Positions 1 to 11,005 of a stretch of 64,000 nucleotides of DNA are shown here, piece after piece (position 1 is the stretch's first letter; each line of letters begins with the position of its first letter). The stretch lies in NCBI GenBank assembly GCA_052171895.1, contig JBQMRN010000001.1:310001-374000 (forward strand). The letters run 5' to 3'. The DNA comes from Arsenophonus sp052171895 (lineage in GTDB: Bacteria > Pseudomonadota > Gammaproteobacteria > Enterobacterales > Enterobacteriaceae). A model generated the notes under the pieces. The model was not told where the DNA came from, searched no databases, and saw nothing but the letters and a program-made list of their open reading frames with translations. Made by a program: the position numbers and the translations under genes.

Positions 1-1123
1 GCCACAGCAAACTATACAAACTGAGTGGTATAGATGATCTTGAGATTAAAATAACTAATATCAAGGGGATCGCAGCGGTAACGGAATATGCTTCAACAGC
101 TTGCTACCGCCTTAAGTGAACCGTGTAAAAGCATCAAAGAGTTGCTACCATGACTGTAACCTACCCGAGGCATCTCAAAGCGGTGATTTTCACAAAGCGA
201 TGGGGCGTTTTTTGGTGAAAAAGCAGATAGTACTCTGTGAGTACCATCAATAGACTGAAATAGGATGGGTTGAAGACCATAAGGCAATGTGGTGCCTGTG
301 TTGATTTAAGCGATATGCGCTACATTTATTTCTTGGGCTATGGGATATAGATAGTCATCTTAGGTAAGATGATTGCCTTTCCATGTTAGTTATTATCGGC
401 ATCACTGAGCATGGACTTAATGAGCTCGTTGCAGTTGAAGATGCTTATCGAGCCTCAGAATCGAACTGGGTAAACTTCTCAATACCATGCAAGCGGCCAC
501 TGACTTAACTGTATCTTTCAGGGCTTTCTACGGAGGGATTGTACTCTTGGTTTTGGGAATGTAATGGCAAGATATATCCTGGATATACAGCACTAACCCT
601 CTTGGGTACACAAAACAGCTAATATGCTGGCTTCACTCCCTAAAGGCTAAAGGCATGCAAGCAAAAGTTAAGGCTAAGCTACACACCGGGAGATTTTGAG
701 TAGCAGAGGAGTCGTGATGTTGCTAATAAAGCCCTTGATATTTTGTTGGTAAGATTTTTAGTAAAACATCTTGCAGCGATGAAGAAAAGTTAGAGAAGAT
801 TGAGAAGAACTTCTGGTATTTTAGGACTTCCTCAGCGAACTTGGTATCAATAAGAACGACAAATCAGATTGAATCAGCTTTTACAACAGTGAGGCTACGA
901 ACCCTGACGCGTGAAGAACTGTAGTTCGAGAAAAAACAATCTTTTCAATGGTATTTAAGTTGCTACAGGCTGCTCAGCAAAGGTGGAAAACCAGCCAATG
1001 GGATTTAACATGCTTAACCTTGCTAGTAAGCAACATACAATTTACGGATGGAGAACAGATTATGAAGCATCAGAGTAAAATGTAACCAACTTGATCATTA
1101 TACAGCAGATTTAATAATAACTC
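1..1123 (+). mobile_element. Degraded IS256-family element, 3' part, cut by window edge
   Basis: The window opens inside a mutator-type transposase. In shifting frames the + strand gives fragments matching other copies here: RYxYIYFLxxGI, an IGITEHG-like block, and a C-terminal TNQIESAFxTVRL block. Many stops and frameshifts are present, so it is dead. The right end ctaataactc, shared by the other + strand copies, lies at about 1114-1123. The left end is outside the window. Confidence 0.85.
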
Positions 1124-1352
1124 AATGGGATAAATATCCAATAAGAAATTTTTATGCAAATATTTTTGCACCATTAACATGATATAGAAAAATTTTTGTG
1201 ATAACTCAATTTGTTATTTACTATTGAAATGTTCATTTAAATAAAATGGTGCATATTGATATAATTCACTTTCTTTATTGGGTTTAGATGCTAAGTTAAC
1301 CGAAGAAAGTATTCTAACCGCTTTTCTATCATTAAGTAACAATAGGAAAAAT

Positions 1353-1670
1353 GTGAAATATTTTTTTATTTTATTACTTCTTATAGCCATTTTTATCGTT
1401 TCTTTGACACTTGGCTTAAGCAATAATCAGATAGTAACATTTAATTATTTGATTGCAAAAGGTGACTACCCAATATCAATATTACTAGCAGCCATTTTTG
1501 CGATTGGATTTCTGCTAGGTTGGCTAATTTGCGGAGTATTTTATGCTAAGGCATTAATTTTATTATCAAATTCAAGACGTAAAATTAAAGGATTAGAAAC
1601 TCAATTAGCTGAATCAACTCAAAGTGAACATGATAGTGAAATAGCAGTTGTTACAAATAAAAAAAGGTAA
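1353..1670 (+). CDS. lapA: Lipopolysaccharide assembly protein A (LapA, formerly YciS)
   Basis: This 105-residue inner-membrane protein is close in length to E. coli LapA (about 102). It begins VKYFFILLLLIAIFIVSLTLG, aligning with the E. coli start MKYLLIFLLVLAIF. I therefore place the start at GTG 1353, with AGGA a few bases upstream, not at an in-frame ATG at 1278 that would add 25 unrelated residues. Two hydrophobic segments lie at about residues 3-22 and 43-65 (GFLLGWLICGVFYAKA), followed by a charged, probably cytoplasmic tail (SRRKIKGLETQL). Together with LapB it controls LpxC turnover by FtsH and so balances LPS against phospholipid synthesis (family knowledge). lapB follows after 5 bases, so the two are surely cotranscribed. 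The frame is intact. Confidence 0.93.
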   Translation: MKYFFILLLLIAIFIVSLTLGLSNNQIVTFNYLIAKGDYPISILLAAIFAIGFLLGWLICGVFYAKALILLSNSRRKIKGLETQLAESTQSEHDSEIAVVTNKKR

Positions 1671-1675
1671 TTTTT

Positions 1676-2845
1676 ATGTTAGAGCTGCTATTTCTGTTAT
1701 TGCCTATTGCCGCTGTCTATGGTTGGTATATGGGACGCAGAAGTGCTCAACAAGATAAAAAACAAAATACTGATCGTTTATCCCCTAAGTATGTAGCTGG
1801 TGTTAATTTCTTACTATTTAATCAACAAGATAAAGCCGTTGATCTGTTTTTAGATATGTTAAAAGAAGATACCTCAGCATTTGAGGCTCATCTAATATTA
1901 GGCAATCTTTTCCGGTCAAGAGGTGAAATTGAGCGAGCTATTCGTATTCATCAATTGTTGTTTGAAAGTAATTTTTTATTATTTGAACAGAAACTACTAG
2001 CCGCACAGCAGCTAGGGCAAGATTATTTAGCTGCTGGTGTTTATGATCGAGCGAGAAATATTTTTTTGCAGCTACTTGATGAGCAAGATTTTCGCTTTAG
2101 TGCGTTACAATCTTTACTTACTATTTATCAAGCTATTAGTGATTGGGATAAAGCAATCGATGTTGCTGAAAAATTAGTCAAAATGGGCAATCTTCAACTT
2201 AAAGAGGAAATAGCTCATTTTTATTGCGAATTGGCACTATTGGAATTGAATAGTCATAATCTTGATGAGGCATTTCTTTTACTGAACAAAGCCGGTCAAT
2301 CAGATAAAAACGCTAGCCGAGTTTCTATTATGAAAGGGCGTATTCATATTGCCAAAGCTGAATATAAGAAAGGTATTTCAGTACTTAAGCAAGTTTTTGA
2401 TCAAGATAGAGATTTAGTTAGTGAAACTTTAGCTATGCTTTATGAATGTTATCATCATTTAGCTAGTTTGGATGGTTGGGAAGATTATATCCAGCAATGT
2501 TTTGCTGGCGGTTGTGGCGCAACTGCTCAGCTTTATTTGGCGGAAATAATTGAAAAAAGAAAAGGGCGAGAAAAAGCGCAAATATTTATTAAACAACAAG
2601 TTGAACGTCATCCAACGATGCGATTGTTTTATAAACTTATCGATTATCATTTGGTAGATATAGAAGAAGGTAGAGCAAAAGAGAGTCTAAAATTACTGTA
2701 TAATATTGTTGGCGAGCAAATTCGCTCTAAACCTGATTATTGTTGCCGCAAATGTGGTTTTACAACACATTCTTTATATTGGTATTGTCCTTCATGCCGC
2801 TCTTGGGATACCATCAAACCAATAAAAGGCCTTGATGGTCAGTGA
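1676..2845 (+). CDS. lapB: Lipopolysaccharide assembly protein B (LapB, formerly YciM)
   Basis: At 389 residues it is the same length as E. coli LapB, with which it can be aligned end to end without gaps from memory. An N-terminal membrane anchor (MLELLFLLLPIAAVYGWYMG) is followed by a cytoplasmic tetratricopeptide-repeat region, about residues 40-330, with helices such as AVDLFLDMLKEDTSAFEAHLILGNLFRSRGE. A C-terminal rubredoxin-like metal site has CxxC pairs at C357/C360 and C371/C374, the E. coli positions. The protein links LpxC to FtsH proteolysis and scaffolds LPS assembly. lapA precedes it by 5 bases. Downstream the ancestral pyrF and yciH survive only as relics. Its retention suggests the cell still makes LPS, which agrees with intact hldE. 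Confidence 0.97.
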   Translation: MLELLFLLLPIAAVYGWYMGRRSAQQDKKQNTDRLSPKYVAGVNFLLFNQQDKAVDLFLDMLKEDTSAFEAHLILGNLFRSRGEIERAIRIHQLLFESNFLLFEQKLLAAQQLGQDYLAAGVYDRARNIFLQLLDEQDFRFSALQSLLTIYQAISDWDKAIDVAEKLVKMGNLQLKEEIAHFYCELALLELNSHNLDEAFLLLNKAGQSDKNASRVSIMKGRIHIAKAEYKKGISVLKQVFDQDRDLVSETLAMLYECYHHLASLDGWEDYIQQCFAGGCGATAQLYLAEIIEKRKGREKAQIFIKQQVERHPTMRLFYKLIDYHLVDIEEGRAKESLKLLYNIVGEQIRSKPDYCCRKCGFTTHSLYWYCPSCRSWDTIKPIKGLDGQ

Positions 2846-2889
2846 TAACCTAACTGATATTGCATTCATTAAATTTAAAAAGGTTGAAA

Positions 2890-3099
2890 ATGAATAGGCA
2901 GGGGGCTTCATCCTCTCCCATGCATACGAAAAATAAACTTCCTGTCTCTGCTAATTTTTCCGTTATTCTTGGATAAGAATAACATGATCTAGCTAAGGCA
3001 TTAGCTTTTGTTGACAATATCAGCCTGAAGGATTGTCGCCTGAAAGCCAGTATCAGAATGTTTACTCTATTTGGCTAGCAAATTATTTAAACTTTATAT
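2890..3099 (+). pseudogene. pyrF: pyrF (orotidine 5'-phosphate decarboxylase), 5' part, broken by IS256
   Basis: An ATG at 2890 behind a purine-rich stretch starts MNRQGASSSPMHTKNKLPVS, followed after a stop by ALAFVDNISLKDCRLKASIRMFTLFG. This aligns with PyrF [26 protein letters not shown]. Internal stops occur. The relic ends at 3099, where an IS256 element inserted; the 3' part resumes at 4542. Gene order lapA-lapB-pyrF-yciH matches E. coli. The enzyme would make UMP in the last step of de novo pyrimidine synthesis. Confidence 0.88.
3092..3099. repeat. Left target-site duplication of the IS256 in pyrF
   Basis: The eight bases ctttatat directly before the IS256 left end correspond to ctttacat directly after the right end (4542-4549). 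That is 7 of 8 identical, the duplication size usual for IS256. Confidence 0.8.
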
Positions 3100-4541
3100 G
3101 AGTTATTAGTAAATCTAGTATATGCCAGCAGGCTACGCCATTCTACTCTGATGCTTGGTAAATCTGTTCTCCATCATAAAATTGGACGTTGTTTACCACC
3201 AGTGTCACAAACAGGTCAAATCCCTCTTACTTGGTTCTAGCTTTTCTGAGCAGACTGTAGCGGTTAAATAGTATTGAAAGGGTTGTTTTTCTCGAGCCAT
3301 AGTTCTTGCGCGTTAGCTTCCGTAGCTTCTTTTTTGCAAAGCCGATTTAATCATATTCATCGTTCTTATTGACATCAAGTGCTCTGACAGAAACTCGTAG
3401 AATGCCAGCAGTTCTTTTCGATTTTTCTCTAGCTTCTTCATTGTTGGAGGATAGGATACTTCGCTGAAAATCTTTCCAACAAAACATCAAGGGATTTATT
3501 AGCAGCATCACGGCTCTTTCCTAGTCAGATTTTGCGCAGCTTTCAGGCTTAACTTTCTGTTGCATGCTTTTGGGGAGTGAAGCCAGCATATTAGCTGTTT
3601 TGTCTACCTAACAGTATTGTTGCTACGTGATCTGGAATATCTTTGCCATTGTATTCCAAAAACTAATGGCACTATATCCCCCTACCCACGTAGCAAGCCT
3701 GGCAGCTACAATTAAGCCATACGTGCTTATAGGCCATTAAAAAGTTCAGCCAAGTTATCTTTTGACTTTTGATAGCTATCTTCTAGCGCAACTAGCTTCT
3801 TACGTCCATGCTCAGTGAAGCCGATAATGACCCCAAGCAGGCAAAGGCGATTATCTTGCCTGACAGGAGTGTATATGTGAATTGGCTAAAAATAAACGTA
3901 GCGCATATCCCTTAAATCATACAGGTTTGCTGGGGCGCTCATTGCTTGTGATCTTTAAGCTATTTCTGTTTTAGTCTGCTGATGCTATACTGGCAGAGAG
4001 AGTATGTGCTTTTTATCGAGAAGGCCTCCAGCTAGAGCTTTATGAAAATCATCGGGTGCATATATACCTTCGCGCAAATAGCCATGCTAGCAACCTCTTC
4101 GCTGCTTTTTACACGCTTTAGATAAGGCGGTAGTAACGAGCTGTTAAAATATATTCTGTTGCCGCTGCGCGATTCCTCTCATTGACCTTATGCAGTTTAA
4201 TTTCAATATCCCTGATACCAGTCTGTATAGTTTTTTATGGGAAATAACCGTTACGGGCGACGGTATAAAACACGCCTGTCGACAATGGCTGAGTTTAGTA
4301 TGTTATCGCAGCATGGCTTTGAGCTCACCCTTAACAGCGATGATGATCAGCTCCCTTCCACCATTATGGATAAGTTCATGCAAGGGATTGTAGGTAATAT
4401 CTGATTTTTCGGATACTTATAAGGTAGACTTTTTTATGGTTTACTATATCGCTGTTTTATAATTATTTACGAAATCAATTAGCAGGTAGGATAACACGGC
4501 ACTATTTTCGAAACCCCATATATTAGAAATGAGCATAACTC
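3100..4541 (-). mobile_element. Full-length degraded IS256-family element inside pyrF
   Basis: About 1.44 kb, bounded by gagttattag on the left and cataactc on the right, imperfect inverted terminal repeats, with an 8-bp target duplication outside. The transposase runs on the - strand in broken pieces. Near the left are C-terminal motifs (a site for IxSAFxTVRL and a short tail), in the middle the RYVYFLVDGIY/IIGITEHG region, and on the right the N-terminal region. Dozens of stops and frameshifts make it inactive. Confidence 0.9.
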
Positions 4542-5116
4542 CTTTACATAATCACCAGGATTTCAAATTTTTTAGATTTGAAATTTCATGATGTTCCCAA
4601 TATGGTGCTGTAAGCCGTTAAGGTATCAGTAAAAATTGGAAATTTGGATGGTTGATGTATATACACGAATAGATGGAAGCGGCAGAATAATGATGGTAGC
4701 TAAAGAAGCATTAGTTGAATCTGGAAAGATGCTTTACTGTTGATTACCATTACTGTATTAAGCAGTATGGAAGAAGGAGATTTCAACTAGATTGCTATTA
4801 AATAGACCAGCGGCTGATCGCGTATTGCAGCTAGCAAAATTAGTCAAGCAATATGGTATGGATAGTATTGTATGTTCAGCTCATGAAGTATTAACACTGA
4901 AATTGGCTTCTAGAAATGATTTTTATTAATTATGCTGGTTAATTCCCTCAGTGGTTGCGGCCTCGGCATCCGGTGATCAGAGGAGAATTATGACAGTAAG
5001 AGCAGGCTATTAATTTTGGCTTTGATTATATGGTTGTTAGTCGTCCTATTACTTATACTGCTGATCCAGTGTTAACTCTGCCGCAGATTAATCGTTTAAT
5101 TGGATGGATAAAATAA
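4542..5116 (+). pseudogene. pyrF: pyrF 3' part, after the IS256 insertion
   Basis: Reading resumes after the insertion with a frameshift into FLDLKFHDVPNMV (family FLDLKFHDIPNTV). It continues through RMMVAAKEALVESGK, MDSIVCSAHE, a QRRIMT-like block and DYMVVSRPITYTADPVLTLPQINRLIGWIK, ending at TAA 5114-5116. The catalytic LDLKFHD motif is recognisable, but the frame breaks several times. Joined at the duplicated target site, the two halves read through the sequence expected of PyrF. The first eight bases are the right target-site duplication. Confidence 0.88.
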
Positions 5117-5447
5117 TTAACTCGTGTTTAGTGTAAACAACGGAAAGTAGCAGAGTAGTTGAAGTAGAAAATCATCGCTAATTAAAGGCGATGTGGTATG
5201 ATTCATAGCATACTTGAAAGCTCAGGTATCAAAAGGTAAGGCTGTTTATGTTATTACTAGCTTGAATCTGAATAAAAATAAATTAATAATGCTCTTGCTT
5301 TTAAATTAAAGAAAAATGTAGCTCTCATCACATAGGCTGTGCAATCAAATAAGGCAATATTGAGATTCATGGCGATAAAACTATGGAGCTAATCAAATAA
5401 TTATTAGAAGCTATGGTAATAAAAGTTATGCTAGCGCCAGTGTTAAT
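5117..5447 (+). pseudogene. yciH: yciH (SUI1/eIF1-like protein) relic
   Basis: The + strand in several frames yields LVFSVNNGK, KGDVV, then KGKAVYVITSLNLNKNKL, a broken LKKKC stretch, NIEIHGDKTMELIK and LLEAMVIKVMLA. These follow E. coli YciH in order: RLVYSTETGR, KGKGVCLITGVDLD, LAAELKKKCGCGG, VIEIQGDKRDLLK, LLEAKGMKVKLAG. Position directly after pyrF is also as in E. coli. Stops and frameshifts make it non-coding. Confidence 0.75.
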
Positions 5448-5504
5448 TATTTTTATAAATAAAACTAGATAATTAATTGACCTATTATAATTTGTTGAGC
5501 ACGA

Positions 5505-5615
5505 TTAATTTTTAGCAATTTTCTGACCAATTAGATTACCAATAGCACCACCACATACTGCACAAATATTAGAACAGGCTGTAATAGAAATAAGGAAAAT
5601 AACAGATATTAACAT
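5505..5615 (-). CDS. osmB: Shortened OsmB-like lipoprotein, 36 residues
   Basis: An uninterrupted 36-residue frame on the - strand begins MLISVIFLISITACSN and ends GGAIGNLIGQKIAKN. The start is a short signal with a lipobox (ITAC followed by S). The end resembles the glycine-zipper C-terminus of OsmB (GGAAVGGVIGHQVGK). E. coli OsmB is about 72 residues, so roughly half, the first glycine-rich segment, is missing. The position, convergent to yciH, is that of E. coli osmB. I cannot tell whether it is a functional minimal lipoprotein or a relic whose deletion happened to stay in frame; the surrounding decay favours a relic. Confidence 0.5.
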   Translation of the reverse strand: MLISVIFLISITACSNICAVCGGAIGNLIGQKIAKN

Positions 5616-5744
5616 AAGTATATGTATTTTTTAACTTCTTATGATTTTATCCTTTTGATATGATCAAAATAAATTCAAAATTAAGCAATATAGCGATTTT
5701 TTAATCAGAAATTTGAATGTATCTCACTCTCTGCTAAGAGAGTG

Positions 5745-8700
5745 TGGTATATATACTGCTTCATGGATACTCATGATCTGAGTACTGTTTTATACTCTTC
5801 GAGATGTTAAATTTTTCTATGTTAGCAAAAATTGTTGCTTTTCTGGCAGAAAAATATGTAACTACGTCTATATTTTAATTCTTGTAGTTTTAAACAATCT
5901 TCTTTATGCCAGATAATTCGGTAAATAATAAGCCTCTACACCATGGAATCTACTCAGGGCTATCCTTTTAATTGCCTGATATAACTGTTTACAGTTTCAA
6001 TGTAGAAATCCTTAGCAATAACTCTATGATTATCCAAGATTATTAGGTGATGGTGACTAATTTTGTACTTGCTGGCAAAGGTTTCCTATCATTTAGCTCC
6101 ATCCGAGCCATAGCAAAGAGGATGGATTCTTTATCAATGATCAGCTTAAAAAATAGCTAATATACTCTGTATTAAACTATCCAATAATCTCATTCCTTAT
6201 ATGAGATTCTATTAATCTCTGGCTATTAAGAGCGCGCAATTCATTCTTTCCTTTTATTTCTTGTTCTATCATGTTTTCTAGCTTTCCTATGTGGGATATA
6301 ACTCTTTCATTTAAAGGCTTTATGGAAAAATATTTCATCGATTTCAACAATACGACTTAGTGTATTTATGTTAGGTATTGCTGCTGAAGTAAGGAGGAAG
6401 CAGTGACGCCATCTAAATGCTGTTTTCAAATCAATTCCTGTTTATTTCACTCACTCCCGTAAAGTCAAGCTATTCAATATACATCATAGTTAATTAAAGG
6501 ATTTATGCTTATGATGTAGTTTCGGTAGAGGAGTTCCAGCAAGATTATTAAATGTTTTCTTACAATAGAAAGATTGTATAACGTTATTGCTGTAACCCTA
6601 ATAAATCTCCTCATAGGATAACATTTTCAGTGTGACAATAGGGGAGGGAAGCATAAAGTGGAATGACTTGCTTTAATGCATAAATTGACATATCCGACAG
6701 ATTATCCCCGAGCAACTAATGAGATGCAGCTTTATTTTGGCAGGGAGTAGGGGAAGAGTCTCTTTGAGCTGTATGACTGTTTGCTTTTTCATGCTAACCT
6801 CTGTAGCAAAAATACTTTATAGAGATTTCTACCAAATAACCTTTGCCAACATAGTCTAATTTTTGTGAATTGATCCAAATTGCTCGGAATAAATTTTCTA
6901 GAAAGCTAAACCAGCTAAATCCGGAAGACAATATGCGAGTTCACATGTTACATCGCCTGTTTATCCGAAGCGCTTTATGATCTCCCTCCAAAAATTGATG
7001 ATGACAAACTGACTAAATTTTTATGAGATCCAAAAAAGGCCATACACAATGTATCCAAGTTTTATCTCCAATTTTTCTTGACACGTAGTATTAATTATCC
7101 CCATCTAGTCACGATTATCAGAAATTTTAAGCGCAAAAGTTTCAGGCTAAGCCGATGATGCTGGATACAACTGTATTGAGGGGCAGACTAAAAGTCTCCT
7201 TGCTGATGAATTCATCACATATAGGGGAACTAGAAATAATCCCCCATCTCCTTCGCTCCATTTGGAAAACACAAAGATGAGATCCGATAGACCTGACGAA
7301 TCCGGACAGGATAATAATTTTTATTTCTCTGGTAAGATATACTCAGAGGGTATATTTATTTAGATGTATAACTTCACCTCCGAACTGAACTAATTTTCAG
7401 CATTGATGACGGCTGGAATAAATTTCTTGAAAAACACTGTAAAAGTATCAATTCGTAGACTCTTTTATCTGTTGAGCGAATCCTTGCCTGTGACACTTGT
7501 GCAATTGGATATCTGGCGCTATTGCTGTGTTTTTCCTAAATATTTCAACACTTGTTTTTTCTGTAAAAGTTGTAAATCAAAAGTATTTAGTTACATGCGG
7601 CTTTAAAGCTACCGAGCAGTGATTAGCGCAGCAGGTTCATATTTTACCTGACTACAACTGGTAACACATTACTTTTACTGTCCCCCCATTCTTTAGTTTT
7701 TTTTAATAATAACTCGCTGCTATTCAACGCTCTGTTTTACACCACAACCTTGGCTATGGTCTGTAGTTGGCACGAGCAAACAGGGTATCGAAATTAGTAT
7801 CTTCTGGCCTTGTACACTTATGGTTGACAACTTAATTAATATCCGTATGTTCATATTTCCGTCATCCGTGTCGGTCTAGATATTAAAGATGCTGTATGGT
7901 GTAGCTGATCTTCAAAAAAGAGTAGTTGAAGAAATATGATGATGCGCTGTCATCCGGCTGCAGGGCTGCTGCTGCGTCATAGCTATGACCTGATAAATCT
8001 AAGTAAAGTTTTCCTGCTATTGAGCATATCTGCGCCAGGAAGCCAGAGTGGCAGCGTTACCTGAAAGAAGAGTAGGGATGTTACTGAAAGTGCACTTCGC
8101 TAAAAAGATGAAAGAAGCGATAGTGGCATTGGCATAAAGTAAAATAGCTCGCGCGTTAGCTTAAACATCAGCCGGTATCTGCGTTAAAACTATGGTATTA
8201 CCGAATGCTCGGACTAGTTGTATATCATTACTATGACCACCGAAATAAAGCAGTACTGGTAGTAAACCATGACGCAGGAAGAGATGATCAGGCGTTATAT
8301 TAGCTATATTTCGGTGAGGCATTTTAAGATGGTGCGTTATTATGGTTTTTTGTCAAATCGTAAAAGAGGCACATTTTTACCGAAAGTATATAATTTGCTG
8401 GAGATAACTGCTTGCAAAAACCCGGGGGAAAGTAGGGTTTGGGCGCTATTCTGTTAAAAGGATTGGTACGCAAAGATCAGATCCGTACAAATACATTTTG
8501 TGTAGTGACGGACTACTTTTTATCGACGCTCGTTTTAGGAAACAGGTAACGGAATTGTTATCAGAAAGAATGCATAAAATAGAAAAATGATGGTTATTAA
8601 CCCAAAACTAGATTAATGTCTATAAAATTACTGTATTAGATCAAAGAATACAGATTCCGATGAAATTTTCATTTACAATAGATACAAATAAATAATTATT

Positions 8701-8785
8701 ATCTCCTTTTATCAATAAGGGATAGCTTTTTCTCTTTACTTAAAATGCAATTTAATTTTCTAACCATCAAGATAAACGGAATAGC
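5745..8785 (+). mobile_element. Degraded IS91-family element, interrupted by IS1595
   Basis: The left edge carries the conserved leader catgatctgagtactgtttta seen in the copies at 16.9 and 53.0 kb. The transposase relic runs on the + strand: IDDGWNKFLEK-like (about 7403), SCKSKxxSSCGFKATEQW with Cys pairs, ITFTVPPFF, then KMVRYYGFLSNRKRGTFLPKVYNLLEITACK (8269-8457) and DPYKYILCSDGLLF. These match IS91 Y2 transposases, including the zinc-finger and the C-terminal ILCGDRLRF block. An IS1595 occupies 5816-6855. The right end is near 8785 at a ttctaaccatcaag-like terminus. Confidence 0.8.
5816..6855 (-). mobile_element. Degraded IS1595-family (ISXO2-like) element nested in IS91
   Basis: About 1.04 kb, with ends (g)ctatgttagcaaa and tttgccaacatag, inverted terminal repeats found in most IS1595 copies here. 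The - strand transposase relic gives a broken SDGAKWxETFASKYKISHHHLI block and an IxVNSYIRQLKGW block, the DDE region of ISXO2-like transposases. On the N-terminal side is a CRKTFNNL block. Flanks aaattttt and taattttt look like an 8-bp target duplication. Confidence 0.85.
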
Positions 8786-8834
8786 TAAAAGAATAAAGTC
8801 TCTATTCTGTACAGACAGCTTGTTATCAGTAAGC

Positions 8835-10869
8835 CATTTCTAAAATCTCATTAGGCTCTAAAAGTTGCTCAATAATATTAGGGGTTTCCATTCAAATTTC
8901 TTTAAGCTGAACATTAATCAGATCATTAAGTTTATAAACAATAATTCTTTTAATGATTATAGTGCCTGGTTCTTGATTACAGTATATTTCTTCCTGTACA
9001 AAATGAATAAAAGGTACCGGAATGAAGCTATTAGCGCCATTATCGGTTAAGCGGATCCGAAGTCTACCTCTGTCTTGCCTCGCATAATGTTGATTATTAC
9101 AGCTCTAAAAAAGGGATTAGTTTTGGAAAAAGGTTTTAAAAAACACGTATATAACCAATCACCGCTATCGCCTTTAGCTAAATGATTAGCGTGCTTGCGA
9201 TCAGTAAATTTTGCCATCAAATCTTCAAATGGTTTTATGATATTATCTTGTTCATTATTTATTATGACTTTTAAATTATTATGGCTTTTAAAAATACTGA
9301 TTAATGATATATCTATACTTACAGATCGAGTGGATGTCAGAGTTGCATAGGCATCAAATCCTAAACTATAGTGGGGCGGGGCATACACTTGGTGTGTTTT
9401 TAATTTCAGTAAAAGCTAGAAACAGCGTATTCAAGTATCTAAAAATTGAGTAGTTGGCCATTTAATGAACGCCGTAAGAAAAAATCCTTAAAGCGTTAAC
9501 AATATTTCTTGATATTGTTCAATATTATTTAATTGCAAAATAGTAATATTTTGTCAATTTTATTGAATTAAAAGTTATTATGAACATTAAAAATACCAGT
9601 TGCTAACTTATTTTAAATATTTTCTTGCATAAAAAGATTGGCTGCAATCATCGCTTCTTCGAAGATACGATTAGCAATTCGCTAGTTTTTTCAAAAGAGT
9701 TAATAAATTTATTATTTCATAAACTATAAAGCGATAATTAGGAGACTCTTTATATATCAATGAATGGGTTACTATGCCTAGCGGCACGTTTTTTCACTCA
9801 TTTCTTTGAGAAATAATATTCCTGTTTAATTATTTTATTTTTGAGTTGCCATTTATCTTGTTGCTGTTCCAGTCATTTAGAAACATCATCAGATAGCAAT
9901 TCTGTTATTTTTAAATTGTATTCATGCCAGGAAAAATTAAATATTTTAATTAATTGTCTATTTTGTTTTATATCAAATTACCAGACTAGTGTATGGTTGC
10001 GCTTATTAGGACTCAGAGAACATAAATTATCCGATAATTCATGTGGTAACATCGAAATATTGAAGGCAAGTAAGTAATTAAAATAGTAGCCTTGTTGAGC
10101 AATGCTATTTTTAACTCACTATTTACCTGGATCTAATTGATTAGATCGGCAATGGCAATAAAAAGGCATAATTGATCATCGTCAGTATGCCATAGCCCTA
10201 TATAAAGCGCATTATCAATATCTTCAGTACTGCCACTATCAATAGTAATAAACTTGAAATGATTGAAATGATGGCTCATGATCTTTGTTCTTCTGGGTAC
10301 AACTCTACATTTTTGGTGCTTCGTGTTCTATTCGTGTTCTAATTGATACCGACTCAATGTTTCCCTGCAATGGAAAATAGTCATTACCATGAGTAATATA
10401 TTGAATTATTTTTGCTTGAAATCTCCCTTGATTTTTTAATGGATGGTAACGGATTTTTGCTATTACCTCCCAATCATCTTGTATTAAATCACTCATTAGA
10501 TCTTGCGCGGGACAAGAAAAATATTTTTAATACTTAATGGATTGGATTTGACATAAAGCTAATTATCATTAGCCCTTTTTAGGATACGTCTTACAAATCA
10601 GCTGAGAAATGGCTCAATCAATTGTTCTGGTTAAATAATTTCATGATATTTATTTATGTAAATGATGGCGATTATTCCAGCATGCGTCACTTTTTTTATT
10701 TATGCTGCTGAATTGAAATAAGTTTTCGTTCCATCGACCTCCTCAAGAAAATTAAAATATTTTTGCTACTTTTGACAATGCCTTCAACACGCGCGGCGTT
10801 TTGGGTATGTAATTGCTGTTTTAGTTGCACTAGCAGCGGAGGGTTATTCTCTTGAAATATACTATCCAT
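8835..10869 (-). pseudogene. rnb: rnb (exoribonuclease II) relic
   Basis: The - strand start at 10869 reads MDSIFQENNPPLLVQLKQQLHTQNARRVEGIVK, close to RNase II [27 protein letters not shown]. Further on are DDWEVIAKIRYHPLKNQGRFQAKIIQYITHGNDYF (10305-10496), HYSLGFDAYATLTS...GDSGDWLYTCFLKPFSKTNPFFRAVIINIMRGK (9047-9388), and a C-terminal RLTDNGANSFIPVPFIHFVQEEI block to about 8835. The catalytic centre between 9400 and 10300 is shredded by frameshifts. The enzyme degrades single-stranded RNA 3' to 5'. In E. coli rnb lies a few kb beyond osmB, consistent with this order. Confidence 0.9.
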
Positions 10870-11005
10870 ATTTGCGTCGTTAAATTAATATTTACCTACA
10901 TTTGCTCAAGTTGAGTGCTATGGGGGGAAGAGCTGAATAATAATATTTGTCACCATTAATAAATGGCATATATAAGGTTTATCTTGAAAATCTATTTGTT
11001 AATCC

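Noticed and set aside
1278..1352. 25-residue N-terminal extension of LapA from an ATG
   Set aside because: No homology to LapA, and the GTG at 1353 has a ribosome-binding site and matches the family start.
8865..9050. 61-residue open frame on the + strand
   Set aside because: Antisense to the 3' end of the rnb relic, which reads coherently on the other strand.
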